Source of the DNA: Peromyscus leucopus
Taxonomy: Eukaryota; Chordata; Mammalia; Rodentia; Cricetidae
Assembly (NCBI RefSeq): GCF_004664715.2
Contig: NC_051068.1
Location: 132,452,716-132,516,715, forward strand
DNA length: 64,000 nucleotides
Reading direction: 5' to 3'
The notes under the pieces were generated by a model that made no database searches, had not been told where the DNA came from, and worked only from the letters and a program-made list of their open reading frames with translations. Shown here in pieces: positions 21,298-32,822 of the stretch; position 1 is the stretch's first letter; every line of letters starts with the position of its first letter. The translations under genes and the position numbers were made by a program.

Positions 21298-22721
21298 AAG
21301 AAAAAATGTCTCAGCAAATAACCCTGAACTTTAGGGCAGTCCCAGCTCTGCATCATTTAGGGCATCATTCATGGATGGATGGAAGCTCTGTCCCTGTGTG
21401 GAAGGTGAGAAAAGGTTCTATGCTCGTGCTTGCTGAGGGCAGAAAGTCCAGGGTCAGAGCCATTAACCCCAACAATCTCGCAGGGCCTTTTCCTCTGTCT
21501 TCCTTGCATATTTGAACGCTTTATGGTTGGTTGAGGTTTTTTTTTTTTTTCTGTATAGAATTCATTGAAAGTTGATTCCCTCCATTTTCTTGTTTTAAAA
21601 AGAATTCTCTCATGGAAAAACCTGCTTTGTGAGTCAATTTTAAGACAAGCAAGCAGAACTGACAGGCTGTTTTGTTCCACCTTGAAAAGTATTTGACACT
21701 GCTTGCTGAGGAAATTGTATTTTCTGAAAATGTCACGGCTCATTTCTCCCGGTCTTTTTGTGGAAAAACTGACTGTAAAGGCCTCACGGTAACGAACTTT
21801 TCACCTGCAGAAGCCCCTGGGATCCAGGCAGTGGCCTGCTGAAGGATGAAATGACACGTCCTCTTTCGAGAGTAGAGTGGAACACATGCCTATGGAAGCA
21901 TCTCAGGAACTCCTACAGCCCAGGGTACCACGTGTGGCACCCTCATAACCGGAGATGCCGTGGTTCATCCCCAGTGCCACTCTTGGAGCTCAGGAGCCTA
22001 GTTCCTGTTGCTGTGGTAGGATAAAGGCTGCTACTTAAAATAGCAAAAGGGTCACGTGCTCTCCCTGCAAGCATGAAACAGAAGCCCACTTGGGCAGCTC
22101 CTTTCTGGTCATCCTGTTTCTGTTCCGGAATAATCGACTTTATGAAAAGAGTGGGCAGGAGACCTGCCATGTGTTCCCATCCCCCACCCCAACCTCACAT
22201 CTCTTTGTCCTTCTCTCATCCCAGAGACAGTTCCCAGCAGAGGCATGTCCCCAGTTTACCTCGGAATAGCTCTCCTCCCGCTTTGGGAAAGGCATCCAAG
22301 TCATCCCAGGAACCAGGGTTTTGATTGACAGGATGGCATTCCTCCCTAATGAGAAGGGGGAGCTTTGGGCTTGTTGTTCTCACTGATGAATTAATACGGT
22401 CACTAAGCAACCACTTCTAAGTGCAGTCCAGATCTAGCAAGGCGAGAAAGAATGAGGCCACTAATCCCCCAGTCTTTGTTCATTACCGGCTCGTGGCTTT
22501 GTCTGAGCAGACGCTGAATATGCAAAAGTGTCCCCAAATACACTGTCACGGGAATGATGCATTTCAAGACAGAGCGAGAGAAGATAACAACGGCCTTAAA
22601 GGAGGCTGAGTTCACTTCCTGCAGCTCTAGCAAATTGTTCCAGAGGGCAAATGGGCGTGAGGGGACCACCATATATAGCATGGTTTCATTCCCTTCAAGT
22701 TGTGTAAGGATCCTGGATGGA
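21298..22721. other. unassigned DNA
   Basis: A T-run lies at 21537-21550. Minus frames at 21369-21743 (124 codons) and 22403-22753 (116 codons) are the longest here. A plus frame from an AG at 21800 to a stop near 22023 is also open. None has convincing splice sites on both sides or a protein I recognise. Confidence 0.35.
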
Positions 22722-22850
22722 TGATTCGCTTTGTTTACAGATATCAGACACAAAACTCAGAGAGGCGCAGTGACGAGGTCAAAATCATAGAGACAATAAG
22801 CAGCTGCGTCAAGCCTGGGTCCTGGCGCTCTGGGGTGCGAAGCACTCCGC
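22722..22850 (-). repeat. MIR SINE relic (minus)
   Basis: The text 'tttacagatatcagacacaa', 'aactcagagaggcgcagtga', 'cgaggtcaaaatcatagaga' and 'agcctgggtcctggcgctct' is the inverted MIR core. Confidence 0.6.
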
Positions 22851-25838
22851 CTCCTTCCCGCTACAGAAGCTGCCAGACTGCTGTCCTGTAAAGGAAGTGA
22901 GCTGGCCAGCTGCACAAGCAACAGTGTCTAGTAATAACTAAATATTTGCTAATTTAAAAATCCAGTCGAATTGCTCACCAGGTCATCATGATTTAATTTC
23001 TTCCTGGACAGAGTAGCTCAGCATGAATGGTATGCTCTGGTGAGTGCTTATGCAATGTGCTGAGCACCCCAGCCAACACAGAAAGGATGAGGAGAGAATG
23101 AAGACACATCTTCCTAGTAACATGAGAACTACATTCTCTTAATTCCTCTAACACCCGCATCCCAGGTCCTCTAGACAATGGCATACAGGCACCATATGGA
23201 CCTCCTTTGCTGCCTAGAAATCACTCCTCTCCTCAAAGATGCTTCCCAATAATGCCATGATTCTTCCCAGCCGTCCACTGCTCCCCTCTCAGAGCAATCT
23301 GTGTGGCATGGAAGCCACCACTCAGACATTCATTTGTTGGTAGAAGCCGTGTGGGTTGAACATTATTAGCTAGAAACATATTAAGGACTGCACCAGCTGC
23401 CCAAGTCAATTGGCACAGAATGTAAAGTCTGTCTTGGCCCAACTTAGGACAACTCTGCAGGGCCAGAGCTTCCTTTGGTGTTCCTGAGGCCATCATTAGG
23501 CCTGTGCACAATTTAACATCTCTGCTCATCCTGCTTTTTCCCACAGCACTGATCTCAAGGACAGCTGGAAGCTCACCAATTCTTTCCTGGAGTCTGCTTT
23601 CCTAAGGAGTTCGAAGTGCTCCATTGCCCCATAGACCCTTCTCTGCATCTGCCTTGCCTCTTAGAATGTCAACTCTGCAGGGGAAGAAGTATTGTATTTG
23701 TTCAGTAACCTGAGCTTGGCGTGACATGAGCCGATCATCATCGTATCTGTAAATATGATGCTTAGTCTCTTTTGGCTATTACCATGACACTGCCTTCCCT
23801 CGAGAAGACGCCTTCCTTTTATCTCCTCAAGCAACTTCCATTGCCCAACTGAGAGTAGCATGAGCTCCTTCCTCCTCCCCCAAATCTGCTCTCACTTGAC
23901 CAAAGTCAAGCTTGGTGTTGGTCCTCAGGAGCTAGTGAAATGCCATGAGAAGCTAGGAGCAGAATCTGTGCAGCAACAACCCCCACGTGTGGCCAGAGGT
24001 AATGACTCCAGAATACGAGGACCTGTATGCTGAAGCTACTTCCAAATACAGACTACTTTTCTTTTAATTCATTTTGGTTTTAACCCAATTTTAAAAATCC
24101 GTGTCAGGTTAGAGAGTGTGTCACTTGCATACCTAGCTAGGTGAGCCCCACATTGCCCTCCTAGATGGAGGAAATGTCATAGAGAGTTGGGGCAGCGAGA
24201 TAACAAGCTGAGGAACTTGGAAAATGCAGAATTCATTCCCTGAAGTCATTTCAGAGGCATTGGGTTCTTTTCTTGAAGGAAGAGAAAAAGTTGCACCCCC
24301 AGAAAAAGAAGGAATAAGCAACTGTCTGTGGGATTCCAGTATCCTTTGGCACCTGTGGGTCTCATGGCATCTCCTGAACTGCCTTGATACTGTTATGTCA
24401 TAGTCTTTTGTATTATTGGCCAAGTTACACTTTTTGATCCAGCCTAGGTCCAGTGAGAAGTGTGGACAGAGCTCATTGCTGTCTTTGTGGATTGGAACTC
24501 TTAATCCAAAGAAACACTGAGAACAAGGTCCTCCTCATACAGAGGGCATGCCTCTTCTCCTGACTTAGGTCATATCGAGTTCAGAGCGACGGTCCCCTCT
24601 CCTGGGATCCTGGAGACCTTCCTGTTTGGTGCAGCCAGCTGTGTTTGCAGGGACACCACCATCTAAATAGTCACCAGTGAGCAGAAACTGACTCTTAAGG
24701 GAAACAGAATCGACACTAGTTTGGAGATTCTCCATCTCCCTTTATCCTCTGCTGACTCATTTTGACCCTCCTCTGCTCAGGGCTGAGACCTGCGGCAGTC
24801 ACACATCACCATGGCTTGCTTACTCTTATGTAACAGAAAATTCTGGAATCCATGTAAACAGTAAAAGCTGGCTTAATTCAGCAATCAGAATGTCCAGTCC
24901 AAGAGACAAGCAAACCTCTGAACCTGGAAAGATGTACAATGCTTTCTCCTTCCAGCTGGAAGCTAGCCCTGGAGAACTGGGCGGTGGTCAGGGAGCGTCT
25001 TCCCAGTGCATGAAGGAAGGTAGAGGGAAGAAAAGGCCCACTTCAGTTGGAGGTCATACCCTAGCGTTGCCTAAAGCTGGCTCTTAATGTCTTCGGGGTG
25101 CTTTTAAAGGCTCCTGGCTGGGTAGTACCCTCCACAGTGGTTTTGGTTCCAGTTTAGGGCAGCTCTGCCTGGAGGTCTGGTTGTCATTTCTTCTTCAGTC
25201 ACCAGGCATGTGTACCCAACTTCTTACTGCTAAGATCTCTTAGACACTCCCAGTGACCTTTGGGACACAATCCATGATAATCCAACCCATCTCTGGCCTC
25301 ATAGTCCATTGACACAACACTACTTAGCCCTCATCTCCAACAAGCTTGCAGTGCTGGGCCACCCAGGACACCTCAACAGCTACCAAAACAAGTGGTCAGC
25401 CAGACTCTCCCTCTGTGAACCCTGAAGAAGACTAACAGGAAAATGGCCACAGGACACCTTGGAAAAAGACAATAAAAATCATAAAAGAGCAGAGGGGGTA
25501 TAAGGAAAAACTCATTGGGTTTAGACCCGGTCCCCAAATGTAGGGACTCATAAATAGCACCTTTGGAGGGTGAGGATGCACCCAGCATGGGTGGGCACTG
25601 TGTGCACTATCCATCTGAGGTCATCCCACAGACTTTTCTTTCCTTCCCAATCTCTAGGCTCTCTTTGGTCTCCTGAGGAGTGAGCAGGCTCCAGAGTCCT
25701 GTGATGTTGCTGTGGAATGTTCTGTATGTCCTGTGGAGTCTGTTCTCGGGTTCCTTGTGGCTTTACCAGTAGGTCTGCATAGAGGATGATTAGGACTACG
25801 GCCTGAGTGCAGGTGTCTGAGATGGTCTGCACTTGCTG
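22851..25838. other. longest unassigned stretch in the left half
   Basis: About 3 kb with no recognised SINE, LTR or exon. A 103-codon minus frame (23233-23544) and a 96-codon minus frame (24133-24423) are near what chance allows. Confidence 0.35.
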
Positions 25839-26215
25839 TGCTGGGGTATGGTCTGTATGTCAAGTTGCTCTGATTGGTCAATAAATAAAACATTGAATGG
25901 TGAGTGGCTAGGCAGGAAGTATAGGCGGGACTAACAGGAGAAATAAAAGAACTGGAAGGCAGAAGGAGTCACTGCCAGCCACCACCCTGACAAGCAGCAT
26001 GAAAAGATGCCAGTAAGCCACGAGCCGCATGGCAGGGTATAGATTTATGGAAATGGATTAATTTAAGCTATAAGAACAGTTAGCAAGAATCCTGCCACAG
26101 CCATACAGTTTGTAAGCAATATAAGTCTCTGTGTTTAGGGTCTGAGTGGCTGTGGGACTGGCGGGTGACAGAGATTTGTCCCGACTGTGGGCAAGGCAGG
26201 AAAACTCTAGCTACA
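25839..26215 (+). mobile_element. cricetid-type LTR-like element
   Basis: Plus-strand order: 'ggtctgtatgtcaagttgct', 'tggtcaataaataaaacatt', 'ctaggcaggaagtataggcg', 'gggtatagatttatggaaat', 'ggattaatttaagctataag', 'gtctgagtggctgtgggact', ending 'aaaactctagctaca'. The same family lies inverted at 46935-47324. No clear target duplication here. Confidence 0.65.
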
Positions 26216-26684
26216 AGATGTGGTCTCTGAAGTTGCCTTTGAAACACACCTGGAAATTTCACTCTCCTAAAGAGTTGCAGACAGACTAAGTCTGGGCTCC
26301 TAGTCAAAGCGTCAATGCAATGCCTGTTGCAGTTTATGGATATTGTCTATGGCTCTGGTTGCTGATATGCGCACCCCAATAACTTCTCACTACTTAAGAC
26401 AAAACCACCCAGCTCAGTGTGTATTTACCTAGAAGAGAAAAATCAGAAAAGAGGACAGACTCCCAGACTCAGCTGCGAGGGCGAGCACGTTTTTCCCCAG
26501 GCTGCTTACAGAACTTGAGGACCAGAGGAAAGGAAGTTCATGACCGCTCTTTTCTCTTCTGGGGAGTGAAGAGGGAAATGCTCAGGAAAGGGTCCTTGTG
26601 CTGCTTTGGAGGGCAGCAGGGACAAAAGCAGGATGAATCGCTGAGAATTCCGGCCCCCTCCATCCCACTGCCATCTTTCCCGCT
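26216..26684. other. unassigned DNA
   Basis: The plus frame at 26419-26760 (113 codons) runs into the following SINE and has no independent support. Confidence 0.35.
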
Positions 26685-26920
26685 TCCTGCGTGCAGGTAC
26701 ATGTGCTCATGCACACATGCACGTGGAGACCAAAAGACAAACTCTGGTGCTGTTCTTTAGGCACTATCCATATTTTATTTTATTTTTTGAGATGGGGCCC
26801 CATCTCACCAGCTGGCCAAAACTCACCAAACAGACTACGCTGGATGGCCAGTGAGCCCCAGGAGTCATCTCCCTGGTTCTGAGAACTTGCCACAATACCC
26901 AATTTTGTTTTCTGCTGGTT
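26685..26920 (-). repeat. B4/RSINE-class SINE (minus)
   Basis: The text 'tgcacgtggagaccaaaaga', 'gctgttctttaggcactatc', 'tttttgagatggggccccat', and 'ggccagtgagccccaggagt' is the inverted form of the 17400 family. It is truncated before the tRNA-like head. Confidence 0.65.
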
Positions 26921-27050
26921 TATTTTCGTTGTTGTTTGTCTTTTAGTCTGTGTTCTGAGGACTAAAATCTGCCATTATGCTTGAGATGCAAGTATTTACT
27001 TCTTGGCCTTTAAAAAAAGGTTTTGCTTTTGGTTTTTCAAAAGTTTACTT

Positions 27051-27051
<1 letters not shown>

Positions 27052-27140
<89 letters not shown>
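27052..27140. repeat. (GT)n(GA)n compound microsatellite
   Basis: 22 GT units (27052-27096) followed by about 22 GA units (to 27140), uninterrupted. It is the tail side of the SINE that follows. Confidence 0.95.
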
Positions 27141-27143
<3 letters not shown>

Positions 27144-27425
27144 CAGTGTATGTACAGTGACTGAAGGTGGAGATCAGAGGCCAACTTCCTACAGTCTGCT
27201 CTCGCTTTCCACCTGTTCAAGGAGGGTTTGCCTTGTTTCTGCCTGTTGCATACTCCACGCCAACCAGCTCTGAGTGCCCAGTGATTCTCTGTCTCCACCC
27301 CTCGTCTTCTGAAGGGGTGGCTGCAATTCCAGATACGTGTGCTTCATGTGTGGGCTCTGTGGATGGCGTTCAGGCCCAGGCTCACACAGGAAGCATTTTT
27401 TCCCCCACTGAGCCATCTTCCCACC
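27141..27425 (-). repeat. B4/RSINE-class SINE (minus)
   Basis: 'ggtggagatcagaggccaac' at the left and 'cactgagccatcttcccacc' at the right, the inverted tRNA-like head. The middle has diverged. It has the same order as the copy at 32096-32552. Confidence 0.6.
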
Positions 27426-27545
27426 CTTGTTTTGGTTTTTGAGACAATTTCACTCTACAGCTCAGGCTGGTCTCAAGCTCATGAAAATTCTCCTACTCTT
27501 TCAAGTCTTGGGATTACAACAGTGTGAACCAGGCATTTCTTTCTT
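27426..27545 (-). repeat. B1-type SINE (minus)
   Basis: 'tttttgagacaatttcactc', 'ctcaggctggtctcaagctc', 'gtcttgggattacaacagtg'. Diverged inverted B1 next to the preceding SINE. Confidence 0.6.
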
Positions 27546-27671
27546 CTCTCTCTTCCTGCCTTCCTCCCTCCTCCTCCTCCTTTTCTTGCATATGCTTTAC
27601 CACTCAGCTTCATTTCCACCCTTGTCAGAGAAATACTTCTGTAATCCCCAGCTTGTGTTCCTTCATTGGGT

Positions 27672-27900
27672 GACCAAGGACATGGACTCCAGAGCCAGGC
27701 CAACCTGGGCGTGGATCCAACATTGTGACTGAGGAGCTGTGTCACCTTGGGAAGCTTTTCACTGCCTGGAACCCCAGGCTTCCTTCAGTACAGCAAAGAG
27801 GTCATGACCTTACCTGTACACCTGTCACAGAGACATGGGGCCGTAGACACAAAGGGAGTGTATGCAGTGACTGGCGTTTAGCGAACTCTCTCTCCATAAG
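27672..27900 (+). repeat. MIR SINE, near full length
   Basis: 'catggactccagagccaggc', 'ggagctgtgtcaccttggga' and 'gaccttacctgtacacctgt' follow the MIR consensus in order over about 230 bp. Confidence 0.65.
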
Positions 27901-28267
27901 AAACGGAACTTTTCGTGTCAACCCCAGCAGACATTGGTCTTCCAGTCAACTAGGGTAAGAGCTTGGAAGGGAACACATGCACTGAAGGACTCCGGGTCAA
28001 AATTCCAGCGGAACCTCTCAAGCTGAGCTGCAGAAGAGGTGGTGGGGTAGAGACTGATACATCCAGCGTTTCAGCGTCTTCAGGTGAGGACTTCAGAGTC
28101 TTTCCAACGAATGCTATGACGTCAGTGGTTTCCTAGGAAGAACTCCAGTGAGAAATGTCTCTCTCTGACTTAGCTGTGGATGCCTGTGACACAGAGTGTA
28201 GTTCTCTGTCATAGGAAAGAAGTTTGGCCACAGAAATCCCAGAGCTTGGAAGGTATTGCATGATGAC
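27901..28267. other. unassigned DNA
   Basis: No repeat recognised. It ends at the outer edge of the left inverted-repeat arm. Confidence 0.35.
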
Positions 28268-28663
28268 AGACTCCACACATGCGCACATGGTCTCCCTCCA
28301 CACATGCGCACACAGTCCTCCTGACCTCCAAAGCCTCTGAACTGAGGACTTCACCTCAGGTTCTCTCTGCTCTTTTCTTGCTCACACTTGGGCTCTCTTT
28401 GGGGTGGCCTTTGGCCATTTCCTCAAGTTACTCAAATCGTTATTCTCAAAACCAAGTTCAAATGCTTCCTCTTTCCCGGCTGTCCCCCAAACTCTTACTC
28501 CGCCCTCACCTCACTTTGCCTCCCCTGGCCCATTCCTCAGAGTGACCTGTGTGACCTCCTGTGCTCCTGAAGGACAGGACCACGTCCACTCCCCTCTACC
28601 CTGTCCACTCCTTCAAGCCCTGTCTGGGGTCTTGCCTGGAGCAAAAGGTCACTAAATATTAGC
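28268..28663 (+). repeat. inverted duplication, left arm
   Basis: About 395 bp that recur in reverse complement at 29229-29640. Shared landmarks in order: 'acacatgcgcacac', 'ttgctcacacttgggctctc', 'ctttggggtggcctttggc', 'accaagttcaaatgcttc', 'cctcagagtgacctgtgtga', 'gaaggacaggaccacgtcca', 'tgtctggggtcttgcctgga'. The inner part resembles an old L2/MIR 3' tail ('ggtcactaaatattagctga'). Two copies of a unit built on 'ccacacatgcgcaca' open the arm. Confidence 0.85.
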
Positions 28664-29228
28664 TGAACTCAAGTGGGACCACAAGTCCTGCATTCTTAGA
28701 GAAACCATGAAGCAGGAAGCTGGAAGGAAATGAAAATAGCACCGCTGGCCATTTCAACACTGACTTCAACAGCTTTCCTGTCTGTTTTGCCCTGCAGGCA
28801 TCTACGCCAGTGTCCGTCTACCAAAGCCAGGTGGCAGTAAAAATTTGGCAGGTTAGACTCTCTGTCAGGCTCCTGGTAAAGCAAACAGAGCTGCCGTTGA
28901 AGCAAGCTGGAGACTCAGAGTCAGCTCCCACATCTCAGGGTGGATGATATCCATCCCACCGCCAGGTCCATACTCCTTTTTCTTCTGGGGCAGGCAGTGT
29001 CTGCTGCAAAGGAGACGCTATGCGGAGTTTGTGGGGTTGTTACTGAACACCTACGCCGGAAGTTGCCAGTTGTTTGGGCCAGTAGCCATCTTCCTCTCCC
29101 TCGGTATTAGAGATCCCAGTGGGGTGATGGCCACTCAGCAAAAGTCTATGCTGCCCATTCCCCTTGCAGCTAGGTGTAGCTGCATGGCTTTCAGACTACG
29201 AGCACTGGCCCATGGACCGTGAGTGGAA
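28664..29228. other. spacer between inverted arms
   Basis: About 565 bp of unassigned sequence. It does not repeat itself and holds no recognised element. Confidence 0.6.
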
Positions 29229-29640
29229 GCTAGCACTTAGTGACCTTTTGCTCCAGGCAAGACCCCAGACAGGGCTTGAAGGATGCAGCGTGAGTGGACG
29301 TGGTCCTGTCCTTCAGAAGCACAAAGGTCACACAGGTCACTCTGAGGAATGGGCAGGAGAGGCAAAGTGAGGTGAGGCGAAGTAAGAGTTTGGGGGACAG
29401 TCGGAAAGAGAAGCATTTGAACTTGGTTTTGAGGAGTACTTAGAATAATGATTTGAGTAACTTGTGGAAAAGCCAAAGGCCACCCCAAAGAGAGCCCAAG
29501 TGTGAGCAAGAAAAGAGCAGAAAGAACTTGAGGCAAAGTCCTCAGTTTAGAGGCTTTGGAGCTCAGGAAGACTGTGTGCGCATGTGTGGAGGGAAACCGT
29601 GTGCGCATGTGTGGAGGGGGACTATGTGCGCATGTGCATG
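29229..29640 (-). repeat. inverted duplication, right arm
   Basis: Reverse complement of 28268-28663 at roughly 90 percent by eye, with a few small indels. It has three 'gtgcgcatgtgtggaggg' units where the left arm has two. The long open minus frame at 29237-29803 and the plus frame at 28279-28545 share peptide runs such as 'QVLSALFLLTLGLSLGWPLA' only because of this duplication. Confidence 0.85.
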
Positions 29641-30221
29641 ACGGGCCAAGGAAGTTGGGTGGGTGAAAGACAAGGACGGGAAAGTAGTTCAAATTAGTTG
29701 ATAGCAGAATTTCCAGTCTACAATAAGGGTCCCAGGCCATACTGTGGAGGAAGTAGGGAGTCAAGGAAAGGTTTTGAAAGAGAATAACACAATAGATTTC
29801 CATTTCTACCCTATTTCAAACAAACAAACAAAAACAGTATTAAATGGTGTTATCCTATAAGAGAGAGTCATCAATGGAGATAGCCTAGAGGCTTTCCAGC
29901 TTTCAAAGAAACATTCTGTTCTTCCCAAGGGAAATACTCCGAGCAGGCAACAACCAATTTGTTGGCCTCTGAATTGGCTTAGCTGTGGCCGAAGCTGCTC
30001 TGGAGGAGGCTCTAGAGACCTGTACAGCAAAGCCTGGGAGCCTTCTTCCTGGAGCAGGGCAGCTCTTTCTGGCGGTCAGGAGGACTGCTGGGGTGAGGCA
30101 GAACATCCTTGTGGGGAGCTCAGGCGGCTGGAAAACTAACCTCTTCTGGAGGGATTGAAGTGGGAAAGCTGGGGTCCCTGGCTGGCAGACAGCCACATCC
30201 TTCACGGTGCTTCTCTTGCAG
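29641..30221. other. unassigned DNA
   Basis: A (CAAA)n run lies at 29817-29833. Otherwise nothing is recognised up to the candidate exon. Confidence 0.35.
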
Positions 30222-30372
30222 CCTAGTGTTTAACCAGCTGAAGAGCCTTAGGGACTGGGAATACACTTCGTTTACTACAGAAAACATACCTTGTTTGGTG
30301 TTCACTGAAGACTGGATTCATGGAAAACTGAAAAAGAATAAAATGATGCTTTGTGCACAGGAATACAATTAA
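30222..30372 (+). CDS. candidate terminal coding exon
   Basis: An acceptor with a pyrimidine-rich lead ('cggtgcttctcttgcag', ending 30221) opens into a frame that stays open for 49 codons and stops at TAA 30370-30372. The frame uses the second base of the exon, so it needs an incoming phase that leaves two bases. It reads LVFNQLKSLRDWEYTSFT, then TENIPCLVFTEDWIHGK, then LKKNKMMLCAQEYN. The composition looks protein-like. The 14614 exon would supply a matching phase, but that is a one-in-three coincidence. No obvious AATAAA follows nearby. I do not recognise the sequence. Confidence 0.25.
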
Positions 30373-30819
30373 GTCACACAGGTTTCATTTGCAACCAGTG
30401 ATTTGAGAATTTTAGAAGATCATTGAGTAAAGATAGTTTACTTCATAGACTGCAACAATATATTTCTGAGTAAATGTTACTCTAAAGTCTCTTGCTATCT
30501 AAAGCAACAACTCTAGAGTTCTTCCCTCACCCTTTGTGAAGGGTCTTTTTATGTAGCCAGGCTGGTTTCAACTCAAGATTTCCTAGCCAGCCTTCCAAGT
30601 GTTCTGTTTTAGAATGTGTACCGCCACTCTCCATTTAAAGCAGCTACAGAAAGCAGTAACTTTGAACCAATGCTCTGGACCCAAGTTTGAAAGATTTTAT
30701 GTATGAATATATGAAATATAATATATACATACATATATTATATATGAAATTCATTCCCTTTGTCTGTGACCATCAGGGAATGAGGTGTTTCAGAGAATAA
30801 AATAGTCAAGTATCTAACT
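30373..30819. other. unassigned DNA with AT tract
   Basis: A tract of 'atatataatata' type repeats at 30705-30750. A possible weak inverted B1 remnant lies around 30545-30635 ('tagccaggctggtttcaact'). Confidence 0.35.
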
Positions 30820-30965
30820 CAGTGGTTCTCTTAGGAACTGAGACACCACTCAGTGGCAAAATTACAGTTATGAAGTTAGCAATAATAAATGTATGGCTGG
30901 GAGTTCCTAAGAACATTGGAAATAGTATTTTCTGATGGTCATGGCCCACAAGTTGAGAACTGCTG
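30820..30965. mobile_element. non-autonomous hAT (URR1-like) with 8-bp target duplication
   Basis: A 146-bp element with inverted ends CAGTGGTTCTC and GAGAACTGCTG, bracketed by the perfect 8-bp duplication ATCTAACT (30812-30819 and 30966-30973). 8-bp duplications and CAG...CTG ends are hAT hallmarks. The inside contains 'gcaaaattacagttatgaag', a URR1 landmark, but is shorter than the 222-bp copy at 55958-56179. Confidence 0.85.
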
Positions 30966-31247
30966 ATCTAACTCATATTCACCGAGGAGCTCAATCAAGA
31001 CTGTGAAATTGATGGACGATTTGTCCACATCTCTTGGGTGCCATGTCATACAAAACATGAGTATAAGGACTATCAGGTCCCAGTGGCCATTGCTGACTCA
31101 AAGCATCATTGTGAAGACTAGTTACCAGTCATTCTGAGCTCAACCTTGCTCTCTGAGGCTGCCAAAGCACACTGACCATTTATCTCTTCTCTCAGAGGCC
31201 CAGTTGTGGTGTTTTAATTGTTAGCCATTGGTTCCACCTGCATAGTT

Positions 31248-31446
31248 TGTTTTTTTTTTAATTTATGTGTAATGCAGTGTCTATGCCAGTGTAGGTAGGT
31301 GCCTGAGGAGACTAGCGAGGGCATCAGATCTTCTGGGGCTGGAGTTTGAGCAGTTGTGAGCTGCCGATGTGGTTGCTGGGAACCAAACTTGGGTTCTGTG
31401 GATAAGTGGCGACAAGGGCTTTTAACCATGGAGCCACCTCTCCAGT
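31248..31446 (-). repeat. B2 SINE (minus)
   Basis: Inverted B2: T-rich tail, 'gcatcagatcttctggggct', 'gtggttgctgggaaccaaac', 'ccatggagccacctctccag'. Confidence 0.85.
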
Positions 31447-32095
31447 GCCTCCTAGTCCTCCTCTGGGAGTCCCTTGTACAAGAGCCTGAGGATGCTTTGT
31501 ACGCCGTGAGACTCACATCTAGTGTTGACGCTGGAAGTCTGGACCTCAGAAAGGGTCAGCTTTGCTTATTCTTGCCTTGATTCGCCTCGCTCCCTTGCAA
31601 TGTAAACTCAGAAGATTACACTTGAGATTCTCTCTTCCTTGCATTCTCCATGTGACCTGGAACAAGTTACCATTCGGGTCCCAAGGGAAAGAATTCTTCC
31701 AGGACACTGTGGAGATAAGAACTGACGTCCAGGAATATGTGCAAATTCTCTTTCCTTTTAGGAGAATAAATGTCCCAAGTATCTCTCAGAAGTGACGTTG
31801 GTTCTAGAAATCAAGTGTCTCTGGTTAGGGCGGTGCCGTTCAATATCGATGGCCTTTGAGAATCTGAATCCTTCTGGAAAACAGCCTCTAGATCCCACAG
31901 CATCACATGCTGTCTAAACTACTCCACTCGAGTCTCCCTTGACCGAAATACCTGAGATCAGAAGTGTTTCAGTTGGCATTTATTTTCTGTTTCTGCCATG
32001 TTTGCATGAGACCCGGTTCTGAACATGAAATTCATAAATGTTTCATATATCCCTTAAAAGCATAACTTATAGTTAATCTTACATAATAAAAGTCA
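31447..32095. other. unassigned DNA
   Basis: Nothing recognised. The small frames at 31356-31580 and 31562-31795 are unsupported. Confidence 0.35.
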
Positions 32096-32552
32096 ATTTG
32101 TGTGTACGTTTGTGTGGATTTGTGTGTGAGTATGTATGTAAGTAGGTGTGTATGTGAGTGTGTATGAGCATGTGTGTGTGAGTGTGTGTGTGAGTGTGTG
32201 TGTGAGCATGTGTGTGTGTACGTGTGTGTAAGCATGTGTGTGTGTGTGAGTGTGGAGGCCAGAGGTCAGCCTTGGCTATTGTTCCTCAGGCGCTGCCTGC
32301 CTTGTTTTCTGAGACACCGTCTCTCACCTGGACCCGGGGCTCACAGAACTGGCTAGTTGGCATCCCGCAAGCCAAGAGACCTGTCCGTCTCTGCCTCCTC
32401 GGTGCTGGGATTACAAGCACATGCAGCCATACTCAGCTTTCTTCCTTCCCGCCTCCTTTCCTTTCTTTTTACATGAATTCTGAGGACCAAACTGAGGTCT
32501 TCATGCTTGCAAGACGAGCACTCTACCAACAGCGCTCTCTCCCCAGCCTCAT
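32096..32552 (-). repeat. B4/RSINE-class SINE (minus) with TG-rich tail
   Basis: An impure (TG)n tail (32100-32255) is followed by 'ggaggccagaggtcagcctt', 'cctcggtgctgggattacaa', 'ggtcttcatgcttgcaagac' and 'gcgctctctccccagcctc'. This is the most complete inverted copy of the family in the window. Confidence 0.75.
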
Positions 32553-32594
32553 GCAATATCTTTATAAAAGAGCTTTCTTGTTTTGTTTTTATTG

Positions 32595-32822
32595 TTTGTC
32601 TGTTTTACATTTATTTATACTATGTTTGTGAGTGTTTTGCTCACTTGTCTTTCTGTGCACCACATGCACTCTTGGTGGCTTCAGAGGTTAGATGAAGGTG
32701 ATCGATCCCCAACTGAAATTAGGACTGTAGTAAGCTCTCATGTGGTTGCTGGGGACCGAACCTGGGTCCTCTACAAGAAGAACTAGCGCTCTTAACCGCT
32801 GAGTCATCTCTTCGGCCTCTCT
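32595..32822 (-). repeat. B2/B3 SINE (minus)
   Basis: 'tgtgagtgttttgctcactt', 'gtgcaccacatgcactcttg', 'catgtggttgctggggaccg', 'gctcttaaccgctgagtcat'. Inverted tRNA-derived SINE. Confidence 0.85.

Noticed and set aside
28268..29640. Initial reading as a DNA transposon with long terminal inverted repeats
   Set aside because: No transposase, no target duplication and no defined terminal motif. One arm runs on into an old repeat tail.
29237..29803. 188-codon minus-strand open frame, the longest in the window
   Set aside because: It lies in the right arm of the inverted duplication, has low-complexity Leu/Pro/Ser content, and its frame is broken in the left arm.
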